DNA of 64,000 nt. Origin: Streptococcus oralis subsp. dentisani. Lineage in GTDB: Bacteria; Bacillota; Bacilli; Lactobacillales; Streptococcaceae. The stretch covers positions 186,001 to 250,000 of the forward strand of contig NZ_NCUW01000029.1 of NCBI RefSeq assembly GCF_002096335.1, given 5' to 3'. Both the position numbers and the translations under genes were made by a program. The notes beneath the pieces were generated by a model. It had not been told where the DNA came from, did no database searches, and worked only from the letters and a program-made list of their open reading frames with translations. Below are positions 11,957 through 19,260 of the stretch, one piece after another; position 1 is the stretch's first letter, and each line of letters begins with the position of its first letter.

Positions 11957-12994
11957 ATGAAAGCATACACAGAGCGTGTATTTGGAAATCATGAGGGCAA
12001 GGATGTCTTGGCCTATCGCTTTGAGACTGAGGCAGGTTATCAGCTAGAGGTCATGACTTATGGTGCAACCATCTTGCGCTATGTCACACCTGACAAGGCT
12101 GGAAACTTTGCCAATGTTATCTTGGGCTTTGATGATTTTGATAGCTATGTAGGCAATAGTCCCAAGCATGGAGCAAGTGTAGGTCCTGTAGCGGGCCGTA
12201 TTGCAGGTGCGACCTTTGAGCTCAATGACCAGACCTATAATCTTGAAGTCAACAATGCCAGCAACTGTAACCACAGTGGTTCAACAGGTTGGGATTCAAG
12301 CTTGTTTGAATTGGTAGAGGTGAGCGACCATGGCTTGACTCTCTACACAGAGCGTACAGACGGGACAGGAGGATTTCCTGGTAATCTTAAGATTTGGATT
12401 AGCTACCACTTGGAAGAAACTGGTGCCTACGAAGTCAGCTATAAGGTAACAACCGATCAGGATACGCTTGTCAATCCAACTAATCACAGCTATTTCAACT
12501 TGTCTGGTGATTTCACGCAGACAGTTGACCGCCATGTTTTCCAACTAAATACGGAGGGCATTTACCCAATCGCTCCCGACGGTGTTCCGGCCAAGACTCC
12601 AGATGCTTATCGTGATGTGGTGAAACACATCTACAATGGTGCCTTGCTCAAGGATATCTTTGCAGAAGAAGATGAGCAAATCCAACTGGTATCTGGTTTG
12701 GATCACCCATTTGCTCTTCCTGCAGGTCATGACAATGCTGGTTTCCTTTATGACCAAAATTCAGGTCGCTTCCTGCTTTTCAAGACAGAGGCTCCTTGCT
12801 TTGTGGTCTACACAGCAAACTTTGTGGATGAGACTGTCATCATAGCTGGTCAGCCAATGATTCAGCACAATGGAATTGCCCTTGAAGCGCAAGCTTTACC
12901 AGATGCCATTCACAGTGACTTTAAAGATCAAGTCATTCTCAAAGCAGGGCAAACCTTTACTAGTAAGACTCGTTACGAGCTTGTTGTTAAATAA
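11957..12994 (+). CDS. galM: Aldose 1-epimerase (galactose mutarotase)
   Basis: This 345-residue enzyme interconverts alpha and beta anomers of galactose/glucose, feeding beta-galactose released by BgaC into metabolism. Seen: the N-terminal MTYGATILRY, the GPVAGRI loop, the catalytic histidine segment NPTNHSYFNLSG and the C-terminal catalytic glutamate segment GIALEAQALPDA. The ATG at 11957 follows AAAGGAG; an upstream in-frame ATG at 11897 has no such signal and lies in a hairpin. It is probably the last gene of the bgaC operon, although the 147-base gap leaves room for a separate promoter. Confidence 0.93.
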   Translation: MKAYTERVFGNHEGKDVLAYRFETEAGYQLEVMTYGATILRYVTPDKAGNFANVILGFDDFDSYVGNSPKHGASVGPVAGRIAGATFELNDQTYNLEVNNASNCNHSGSTGWDSSLFELVEVSDHGLTLYTERTDGTGGFPGNLKIWISYHLEETGAYEVSYKVTTDQDTLVNPTNHSYFNLSGDFTQTVDRHVFQLNTEGIYPIAPDGVPAKTPDAYRDVVKHIYNGALLKDIFAEEDEQIQLVSGLDHPFALPAGHDNAGFLYDQNSGRFLLFKTEAPCFVVYTANFVDETVIIAGQPMIQHNGIALEAQALPDAIHSDFKDQVILKAGQTFTSKTRYELVVK

Positions 12995-13028
12995 AAAGAA
13001 GAGCTGGAATCCAGCTCTCAGAAAGTAG

Positions 13029-13058
13029 ACAAACATCATTTTTGGTGTTTGTTTTTTT
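13029..13058 (+). terminator. Terminator after galM
   Basis: The 10-bp stem ACAAACATCA / TGGTGTTTGT (one G-T pair) is followed by six further T bases. A second short hairpin (GAGCTGG AAT CCAGCTC) lies just before it, near 13002-13018. Confidence 0.8.
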
Positions 13059-13122
13059 GTTCAAGATGTAGTGTATGGTGTGCATAAATAGTACAAGTTG
13101 GTAGGTGGATGATTACGGCTTC

Positions 13123-13613
13123 CTATAACTCAATAATATGGAACTCGTAGCCAATCACTTCTAGAAAACGAAGCAAATCTATCGTAGCCCAAAAGAGGTT
13201 TTTCTCGTTGGTATTGGGGTGGAAATTCATCCGTTATTCCGACATGATTTCTTTGTCGAAATAAACTTGAATGTCCTTGTCGGTATTGTTGAGCAAGCCA
13301 AAAGGTGAAACAACACCTGCGGGCAAGCTCATTTTTTCAAACAAGCTCTCAGACGAAGCCATCCGAATCCTGCTAGCTCCTATTAGTTCTTTCAAGAGGC
13401 TCATATCCAGACGCTTTTGATCATCCATGATTACCAGATAATAGGTTGTTTTTCTTTTTTGTTTGTGAGAAACATGGTCTTGGTACGGATACCTTCGATT
13501 TCCTCGATAAAACTATCTGCCTGCTCCGTGGTTAAGGCTGGCTCGTGCTCCACGATATCAAAGGGAATATCTAGCCCATTTAGCATTTCTACAACTTTTT
13601 TGTATGCTTCCAT
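13123..13613 (-). pseudogene. Broken ProX/YbaK-type aminoacyl-tRNA editing protein
   Basis: The remnant encodes a YbaK/ProX-like deacylase, which clears mischarged tRNA. The first 60 codons (MEAYKKVVEMLN onward, with EHEPALTTEQAD and RTKTMFLTNKK) run into a stop near 13433. The second part (VIMDDQKRLDMSLLKEL, with SLFEKMSLPAGVVSPFGLLNN) continues in another frame, consistent with loss of one base near 13433-13442. An in-frame TAA at 13234-13236 then interrupts YFDKEIMSE before the terminal segment RMNFHPNTNEKNLFW, ending at 13123. Two independent lesions make activity very unlikely. The parts otherwise line up with an intact protein of roughly 160 residues. Confidence 0.85.
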
Positions 13614-13655
13614 CTTCTAGCCTCCTTTATCAACTTGATAGCCCCAAAAAGAGGG

Positions 13656-13913
13656 TTATTTTCGTTTGATTAGGTACTGAACAGCCTTTTCTAGGCGTTC
13701 CTTTTGAGCCTCGGGGTCATCTAATGGTTGGTTGATGCAGTCAGTGAGATTTTCAGTAATGATCATCTCAATCACGCGCTCAACGCTAGATTTCACTGCT
13801 GTCAACTGCGTAACAATATCTGCGCAGTCACGATCTTCTTCAATCATCTTTTGAATCCCACGCAACTGGCCCTCTGAACGTTTCAGGCGTGTGATATACT
13901 TTGAGTTTGTCAT
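13656..13913 (-). CDS. CsoR/FrmR-family repressor with a CstR-like Cys-Asn-Cys pattern
   Basis: This 85-residue all-helical repressor of the DUF156 (CsoR/RcnR/FrmR) family has the hallmark RLKRSEGQLRGIQKMIEEDRDC. Copper-sensing CsoR uses Cys-His-Cys. Here the aligned positions are C30, N55 and C59, the pattern reported for the persulfide sensor CstR, so sulfide/persulfide sensing is more likely than copper (inference). The start at 13913 is chosen because a consensus promoter lies at 13941-13969 and AAGGA precedes it; the longer reading frame beginning at 13976 would start upstream of that promoter. No recognisable target gene is adjacent; downstream is the broken editing gene. Confidence 0.82.
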   Translation of the reverse strand: MTNSKYITRLKRSEGQLRGIQKMIEEDRDCADIVTQLTAVKSSVERVIEMIITENLTDCINQPLDDPEAQKERLEKAVQYLIKRK

Positions 13914-13940
13914 TAATTTATCCTTGGTCACTTTTTCTTC

Positions 13941-13969
13941 ATTATATCTCGAATAAGGGGCTTTGTCAA
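13941..13969 (-). promoter_or_regulatory. Promoter of the CsoR-family gene
   Basis: Minus-strand -35 TTGACA (13964-13969), a 17-bp spacer and -10 TATAAT (13941-13946): a full consensus match. Confidence 0.88.
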
Positions 13970-14119
13970 AATTCACTTCCTGTCTGTATTTGTAGGAGGC
14001 AACCTCTCCTCTGTATCAGATAGAAAAGATAGGTGAGCATGAAAATGGAAAAGAAACTCTGTCCTCCTTGAAGCTTGATGGGAAATAAAGTTGCCCATTA
14101 ACCAACTGACTTTTATGCC

Positions 14120-14662
14120 TTATATCTTGGACAAAAAGGCAAGGATCACTATCCCATAGACTAGGACTAGAGCCAGACCAAATCCGATACCAAACCACTT
14201 GTAAAACTTGTCCATCCCGCTGTAACGTTCGACATAGGCCCTGTTCGGCTTGTCTGGATCGTACCAGACCGTCAGCTCCGAATGAAGGGGGAAATGGGTC
14301 TGCATCAATCGTTTGAAGGAAACAAAGGAGTTGCTGTAGCGAGTGATCGAAGACGCTAGCATATCTTCTCTTGTATAATCATTTGAAACTTTAGTAGGAC
14401 CCCACGGAGTCGTGACCGTTTTGAACATAAAATACTGCAAGGTTTTCTTATAAGTAATCCCATCCACCGTGTATTCGACGATAGGTGGATACCCCTCACG
14501 AAAACGGCTATATCCGATAACTGTTCCCTGTACGGATGACTGGGCAAGGCGGACCAACTTCTGATCTCGAAGATAGAGGTAGAGAAAGGTCCCACATACA
14601 AATACAAAAGATAGGAAGATGACGATGATCCCAACTATCAAACCAATCACTTCTTTATTCAT
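14120..14662 (-). CDS. DUF3592-like membrane protein, paralogue A
   Basis: This 180-residue protein has one hydrophobic helix at each end (about 5-30 and 155-177). The extracytoplasmic or cytoplasmic middle contains GTVIGYSRFREGYPPIVEYTVDG and YDPDKPNRAYVERYSG, features of DUF3592. The function of that family is unknown. It is closely similar to the protein encoded at 15417-15965 (shared VEYTVNG/VEYTVDG, TREDMLA, WYDP.KPNRAYVERY), so the two genes arose by duplication. It is the last gene of an eight-gene minus-strand cluster of membrane proteins, 78 bases after its upstream neighbour. Confidence 0.75.
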   Translation of the reverse strand: MNKEVIGLIVGIIVIFLSFVFVCGTFLYLYLRDQKLVRLAQSSVQGTVIGYSRFREGYPPIVEYTVDGITYKKTLQYFMFKTVTTPWGPTKVSNDYTREDMLASSITRYSNSFVSFKRLMQTHFPLHSELTVWYDPDKPNRAYVERYSGMDKFYKWFGIGFGLALVLVYGIVILAFLSKI

Positions 14663-14740
14663 ATGAACTCCTCCAGTTATTCTATAGAGTAAAATCCCAA
14701 AGAACTCACTCGTCCAGAATCGGTATCGAATCCCTCGAGT

Positions 14741-15406
14741 CTACTCTTCGGATTTTTCTTTTGACTCTTGTTCTTTCATATCTTTCACAGATTTCGATAC
14801 GATATCTCTCACCTGTTCGTCAGTAAGTCCTGGAATCTGGTAATAAGGATTATTGGACTCGCTTTTTGACGGCTTTGTTTCTGAACTTTCTGTTTTAGAA
14901 CTTTGTTCAGTCGAAGACGAGGCTTTCGACTCTGAGGAACTGGTTTCTTTTGCCTTAGAGGAACTAGACGGCTCAGACTCCGAAGACTTGGACTTCTTAG
15001 GCGCTTTAGAATCAACCCTAGGCAGCTTGTCTACTTGGTCGTTCGGCTGTTTTACAGGTTTATAGGATAGCCCAAAGGACAATAGTAAGGCAATCAAGGT
15101 CCCAATACCAGCCAAGGTTCTTTTATTGGCTTCAGCCGAGGGAACCTTTATTCCCTTTGTACTGAGTGTTTTCCATTCTGGGTGCTCTTTTTCTATGGCT
15201 TTTTTCTGTATCCCAAGAGGACCCAGTAGAAAATAATTAAAAGGCACAAGCGTTGCCATAGCCACCGTTATAAGCGGAACATAACTGGAATGACTCGATA
15301 CCAGTAGAATATCGAGTATGGCGAGAACAATGAATAGCCAAAGCCCCACAAACTTTCGAACTTGATGCTCTTTTTTTATCTGCAAGTATCTTTCTTGTGA
15401 CATCAT
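14741..15406 (-). CDS. Membrane protein with Ser/Glu/Lys-rich extension, unknown function
   Basis: This 221-residue protein has hydrophobic helices at about residues 19-36, 43-62 and 96-110. A long low-complexity stretch rich in Ser, Lys, Glu and Thr (about 128-185) and a short C-terminal segment PYYQIPGLTDEQVRDIVSKS follow. The layout suggests a membrane anchor with a flexible exported tail ending in a small helical unit. I do not recognise the family. It begins 10 bases after the DUF3592 paralogue B and is in the same operon; AAGG lies upstream of the paired ATG codons. Confidence 0.65.
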   Translation of the reverse strand: MMSQERYLQIKKEHQVRKFVGLWLFIVLAILDILLVSSHSSYVPLITVAMATLVPFNYFLLGPLGIQKKAIEKEHPEWKTLSTKGIKVPSAEANKRTLAGIGTLIALLLSFGLSYKPVKQPNDQVDKLPRVDSKAPKKSKSSESEPSSSSKAKETSSSESKASSSTEQSSKTESSETKPSKSESNNPYYQIPGLTDEQVRDIVSKSVKDMKEQESKEKSEE

Positions 15407-15416
15407 GTGGATTACC

Positions 15417-15965
15417 TTATCTCTCTAACAAATAAGCAAGCACTACAACGGCGTAGACCATGATTAACAATATAGCACTACCGATACCCAACAATTTATA
15501 AAGTTTGTTGATTCCACAGTATCGTTCCACATAAGCTCTGTTTGGTTTCTCAGGATCATACCATACCGTCATCTTCGAATACACTGGAAAATGCATACGC
15601 ATTAAGTTATTAAACGATATAAAGGAATTACGATAAAAGGTGAGTGAATTCGCCAGCATGTCCTCTCTGGTAAAGTTATCAGACGTACTTATTGGCCCCC
15701 ATGGAAGCGAAATCGTTTTGATTATAAAATACCGTAATGGCTTGCTATAAGTAGTTCCGTTAACCGTATATTCAACAACCGGAGGATTTCCAGCTTGAAA
15801 ATTACTATAGCCCACAACCGTTCCCTTAACAGACGATTTGGCAAGACGTACCATTTTTTTATCTCGAAAATAAAGATAAAAATACGTACCAGATAAAAAA
15901 ATCAAGGATGAAAGAATAACGATGGTAGCAAATAAAAATAAAATGGTTTCTGTTGTCACATTCAA
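15417..15965 (-). CDS. DUF3592-like membrane protein, paralogue B
   Basis: This 182-residue paralogue of the 14120-14662 product has the same two terminal membrane helices (about 8-32 and 157-178) and the same central motifs: GTVVGYSNFQAGNPPVVEYTV, TREDMLANSLTFYRNSF and YDPEKPNRAYVERYCG. It is flanked at 8 and 10 bases by the lipoprotein gene and the Ser-rich membrane protein gene, so the three are surely co-transcribed. Function unknown. Confidence 0.75.
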   Translation of the reverse strand: MNVTTETILFLFATIVILSSLIFLSGTYFYLYFRDKKMVRLAKSSVKGTVVGYSNFQAGNPPVVEYTVNGTTYSKPLRYFIIKTISLPWGPISTSDNFTREDMLANSLTFYRNSFISFNNLMRMHFPVYSKMTVWYDPEKPNRAYVERYCGINKLYKLLGIGSAILLIMVYAVVVLAYLLER

Positions 15966-15973
15966 TTCCTATC

Positions 15974-16495
15974 TTATTCTGCGCTCTTCACATCGGACAT
16001 TGAAAGTGTCATCTTAGATGGATCTGACATCGAATCAATAATCTCCAGTTGCTCTGAATTAAGTGGTAACAAAATTAACGTAGTTGTGTAAGAAGGTAAC
16101 TCACCACTATCCTTGATAGTATAGCTAATCTTTTGATTATCAAAAATAGTCTTGCCATCGTAGGACCAGCTTAGTGAAAACTCCAAATCTTTTTTGATAT
16201 CTACGTCAGTTTTATTGACGAGCATTAGTGCCGCTCTACCATCTGAAACTGCTTCTGTAAAGTAGATAGCCATATTTCCCTTACTACCTAGTTCGGGATG
16301 TTCCTTGGTCAATTTTTTTCCAAGTTCAATTAAATCAGATGTTTTACCTTCGTATTGCGGCGCTACCACAAATTTCAATTCCTTCTCTTTATTTACAACT
16401 GTCTCGCGTGTACTTTTCTCTGTTCCCCCTGCTTCCTTTCCATTAGAGCAAGCTCCAAGAATCAATAACAAGACGATGACAAATAACTTCTTCAT
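15974..16495 (-). CDS. Lipoprotein, unknown function
   Basis: This 173-residue secreted lipoprotein starts with the signal MKKLFVIVLLLILGAC, with the lipobox LGAC and modified cysteine C16. The mature part holds a Thr/Glu/Lys linker and a probable beta-sandwich (LVNKTDVDIKKDLEFSLSW, GKTIFDNQKISYTI). It would sit on the outer face of the membrane beside its membrane-protein neighbours. The gene is 8 bases upstream of DUF3592 paralogue B. I do not recognise a named family. Confidence 0.72.
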   Translation of the reverse strand: MKKLFVIVLLLILGACSNGKEAGGTEKSTRETVVNKEKELKFVVAPQYEGKTSDLIELGKKLTKEHPELGSKGNMAIYFTEAVSDGRAALMLVNKTDVDIKKDLEFSLSWSYDGKTIFDNQKISYTIKDSGELPSYTTTLILLPLNSEQLEIIDSMSDPSKMTLSMSDVKSAE

Positions 16496-16569
16496 TTTTT
16501 CCTCCCTATTTAAAATTCAATGTCAAATACCAATATCTATAGTAATATAAAATAAATACTTTTGTCCCA

Positions 16570-17607
16570 TTATTCTTCCTCCGTACTGGATTTATAATAT
16601 TGTAAGAACTCCTCTTCGCTTTGAACCAAATATTCCTGTCCATCTTTCGAACTAGCTGCTGGAATGGTGATGTCCTTAAAAATATTTGTACCCTCTGGAA
16701 GAACCAGCTTTAAGAGAGAGATTTCAAAACGAACATCTTCTTTTCCAAGGAAATATAATTCAGATAACAACCCTTTACTTAATATATCAAACACCTTTGG
16801 ATATTTGCTTGATAAGGACAGGTATTGGGATTTTTCTACTGGTTCTTTAAAACTAAAAAGAGATAAGACAAAGGCAAACTTCTCGTTTGAAAATTTATGA
16901 TTCGAAATAAGAATATCTTCTAACTTTGGTTTGTATGATTCTTGCTCATCGTTATAAAGGTCTTTGGAAGTTTTACCAGATGGAGTAGTTGCTACTATCT
17001 TTCCTTCCTCTATATCAATAAGCCCAGTTTTAGTTTTTGATTCTGGCTGTTGGCCAACAGCCATACTAATTGGTAAGTAAGTTTTCCCTTGTTCCGTATA
17101 CAAGAAATAATTAACGCTGCGAACCCTTCTTGGAATATAATCCTTATTATATTCCCTCACCATCTGAAATACATCATACGTTTCTTGTTTGATTGTCCCA
17201 TCTTTCGTGTCATAGACATCTAACAACCAGTACTCTCCCCGCTCTGGAATATTACTTTTCAAATACGGAACCGCATCCTCTTCAAGAATCCAATACTTAT
17301 ACGTGGCTGATTTTAACTTATAACTTTGCTGGATAATATAGCGTTCTCCATTAACTCTCGTCATTGTTTCTACATTGACACGCGAATCATATTTCTTAGC
17401 CTCTTTCGCATCTTTCAACTCCGACTCATTATCCCACTCAATCGCTACTGCCTTGTTGTCATCCATGAATTCATAACTTGCAATTTTTACCCTTGGACTC
17501 CACATAACAAACTGAGTAAGCTCATGCCTGCGATATGCCTGATAAGCAAAGTATAGTCCTATAATAGTGAGTGCAAGAAGCATGACTTGAACTAATTTTG
17601 ATTTCAT
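16570..17607 (-). CDS. Single-pass membrane-anchored protein, unknown function
   Basis: This 345-residue protein has one N-terminal membrane helix (LVQVMLLALTIIGLYFAYQ, about residues 5-23) without a clear cleavage site or lipobox. A large soluble domain, probably extracytoplasmic, follows. It is rich in Lys, Glu and Tyr and has no cysteine motif, transport signature or catalytic pattern that I recognise. GAGGGAAG precedes the ATG. It lies in the same cluster as the lipoprotein (74-base gap) and may be its partner. Confidence 0.62.
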   Translation of the reverse strand: MKSKLVQVMLLALTIIGLYFAYQAYRRHELTQFVMWSPRVKIASYEFMDDNKAVAIEWDNESELKDAKEAKKYDSRVNVETMTRVNGERYIIQQSYKLKSATYKYWILEEDAVPYLKSNIPERGEYWLLDVYDTKDGTIKQETYDVFQMVREYNKDYIPRRVRSVNYFLYTEQGKTYLPISMAVGQQPESKTKTGLIDIEEGKIVATTPSGKTSKDLYNDEQESYKPKLEDILISNHKFSNEKFAFVLSLFSFKEPVEKSQYLSLSSKYPKVFDILSKGLLSELYFLGKEDVRFEISLLKLVLPEGTNIFKDITIPAASSKDGQEYLVQSEEEFLQYYKSSTEEE

Positions 17608-17627
17608 TATCTTCCCTCATCAGTGAT

Positions 17628-17705
17628 TTATATAATATCAAAACGCTTTATAGGTCTAGTATCCACAACTACCATATTCAAAAACTCATAATATCTTTCT
17701 TTCAT
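17628..17705 (-). CDS. Possible 25-residue peptide
   Basis: A short reading frame (MKERYYEFLNMVVVDTRPIK, then RFDII) in the 110-base gap between two membrane-protein genes starts with a good ribosome binding site (GGAGG, 6 bases before the ATG). It could be a small peptide of this cluster or chance. Confidence 0.3.
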   Translation of the reverse strand: MKERYYEFLNMVVVDTRPIKRFDII

Positions 17706-17717
17706 CTTATCCTCCAC

Positions 17718-18185
17718 TTATTTCTCTTCCCTAAACAATACTTTTCCCTGCTTGTATTTTCGTACGGCTAACAGCCAGCGGATTGGATTGTTTTGGAATA
17801 AGAGCAGTACGACACTAATTGGGATGATCGTTGCCCCGATTGGTACCATGAACATGGACGACTCAAACCACTCATGTTCATAATAGGGAATGAAGGTCCC
17901 AGGTATGGCAAAAAGCACAACAATAACTAAAGCGAATAGAAGAACGAGGATAACAAATAGATACAAGATGATTTTATCGGCTGTTGGTTCCTTATCTGGT
18001 GACTTCCTCCAAAAAGTACTACTTTCAACCGCTTCTTTAAACTGCTCTTCACCTGCTGGGACAAGCGACTTAGCCCTACTGTAGAACAGTTTTCCAAATC
18101 CATAAACACTTCCGATAAAAACGAAAAGGATAGCGGCTAGATGGATCGGAATCATCCACTCACTCAATTTAAAAGGCGCTATCAA
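17718..18185 (-). CDS. Multi-pass membrane protein, unknown function
   Basis: This 155-residue protein has hydrophobic segments at about residues 9-30, 69-90 and 102-126. It ends in a basic segment (IRWLLAVRKYKQGKVLFREE). No known family is recognised. It starts 9 bases after the 62-residue membrane peptide gene and is clearly in the same operon. A role in transport, immunity or envelope maintenance cannot be told from sequence. Confidence 0.65.
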   Translation of the reverse strand: MIAPFKLSEWMIPIHLAAILFVFIGSVYGFGKLFYSRAKSLVPAGEEQFKEAVESSTFWRKSPDKEPTADKIILYLFVILVLLFALVIVVLFAIPGTFIPYYEHEWFESSMFMVPIGATIIPISVVLLLFQNNPIRWLLAVRKYKQGKVLFREEK

Positions 18186-18194
18186 GGATCGTAT

Positions 18195-18383
18195 CTAAAT
18201 ACTGATAATAGCAACTAGCAAGAAAGCAAAGAAGAGAATCCAAGGCCACTTGGATTTTTTTGAACTGATAGCACCTTCCGTGTCTGGCAAGTTGCTATAT
18301 TCTGTCATTAAAGCCTCTCTCGTCCTTGTATTATAGTAGACGGATTGCTGGCTTCCTTGGCCTATATAAATGATTTTTCTCAT
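18195..18383 (-). CDS. Small membrane protein (62 aa), related to its upstream neighbour
   Basis: A hydrophilic N-terminus (MRKIIYIGQGSQQSVYYNTR) is followed by one C-terminal membrane helix (WPWILFFAFLLVAIISI). The first 25 residues resemble the start of the 190-residue neighbour (VKKLISMGPLEDSFIYYDLK): both have a basic start, a short strand, Gly, then S-x-x-Y-Y or S-F-I-Y-Y. It begins one base after the neighbour's stop. It may be a bacteriocin-immunity-like or regulatory peptide; this is a guess from size and layout only. Confidence 0.6.
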   Translation of the reverse strand: MRKIIYIGQGSQQSVYYNTRTREALMTEYSNLPDTEGAISSKKSKWPWILFFAFLLVAIISI

Positions 18384-18384
18384 C

Positions 18385-18957
18385 TTACATTTCTCCCTCT
18401 TTCCCTCGGCTATCGTCCTGTAATGTCTCCATCAGCTCCTTGAACAGTCGTTTGCGTGTTTTCATCTGAAATTCATAGATCATATAAACAAGGGAAAAAA
18501 TCCCTAACATATACATAATCAAGAACTGAAAATCAGAGTAGATAAAATAGCGATAGATTGAAAACAGAATCATGAGAAAACAAAAAACCTCAACTAGGAC
18601 TGTCCATCTAGATTTTCTCCTAAGTGTTTTGATATTGGCTTTTGTCAGTCGGACTTTTCTAAATCTATCTGTCTTCATTTTACGTCGGGTAGATTTGGCA
18701 AGGAGAATTGTCCCGAAAATCAAAAACAGAGACATCAAGATAAAGAAGATCAGATTGAAAGGTGACGAGACATCTCCAAAGGTTTGGTTGAGCCACTTCG
18801 ACAGCCGTTGTAAGGAATAGATTGCAATAGGAGCTGCAATGGCTGAATAATTCATGTCTTGTTTTACTCCATAGAATACTTGATTCTTCAGATCATAATA
18901 GATAAAAGAATCCTCCAGAGGGCCCATACTGATTAATTTTTTTACACTTGTATCCAT
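18385..18957 (-). CDS. Membrane protein (190 aa), first gene of the cluster
   Basis: This protein has hydrophobic helices at about residues 68-85, 118-135 and 140-158. Between the first two lies a strongly basic loop (KSTRRKMKTDRFRKVRLTKA), so that loop is probably cytoplasmic. The N-terminal 30 residues are similar to those of the next small protein. It is the promoter-proximal gene of the eight-gene cluster. Function not recognised. Confidence 0.62.
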   Translation of the reverse strand: MDTSVKKLISMGPLEDSFIYYDLKNQVFYGVKQDMNYSAIAAPIAIYSLQRLSKWLNQTFGDVSSPFNLIFFILMSLFLIFGTILLAKSTRRKMKTDRFRKVRLTKANIKTLRRKSRWTVLVEVFCFLMILFSIYRYFIYSDFQFLIMYMLGIFSLVYMIYEFQMKTRKRLFKELMETLQDDSRGKEGEM

Positions 18958-19095
18958 CTATTTCCTGTCTCCTAAACTCAATACGGATACTCAAACAGAG
19001 TTCTACTTTCTCTTTAAAGCATCGTGACGACGATTGCGAGCAGTCTAGCCGATTTTTCGGTCTTTGCCTTCCTAGAGAAAGAAAAGTTTATTAGT

Positions 19096-19104
19096 ATTAT
19101 AGCA
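19096..19104 (-). promoter_or_regulatory. Promoter with long 5' leader for the membrane-protein cluster
   Basis: An extended -10 (TGCTATAAT on the minus strand) has no good -35. It would give a leader of about 130 bases before the first gene at 18957. The leader contains a CCGATTTTTCGG hairpin (near 19050) and other short complementary stretches. I see nothing else in the 303-base gap except the terminator at 19184-19233. Confidence 0.5.
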
Positions 19105-19183
19105 TGAACCCCCAGAAAAGGGAAAATATCCCTGATCGATACCGTAGCTAGAGTCAAGAAAGGCTTCGTCATTTCATACAAAA

Positions 19184-19233
19184 GCGAACAAGTTCGTATT
19201 CTAAAAACAGAATACGAGCCTGTTCGCCTTTTT
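19184..19233 (-). terminator. Terminator after the VOC dioxygenase gene
   Basis: A long hairpin pairs GCGAACA, then CGTATTCT, with AGAATACG, then TGTTCGC. It has a small internal loop and T-runs on both sides, and lies 28 bases past the VOC stop. Confidence 0.7.
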
Positions 19234-19260
19234 ATATGTCTATGATGTGTTTTTCACATC

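Noticed and set aside
13914..13976. Longer start for the CsoR-family protein
   Set aside because: A consensus promoter with TTGACA and TATAAT occupies this stretch, so it is upstream of the transcript.
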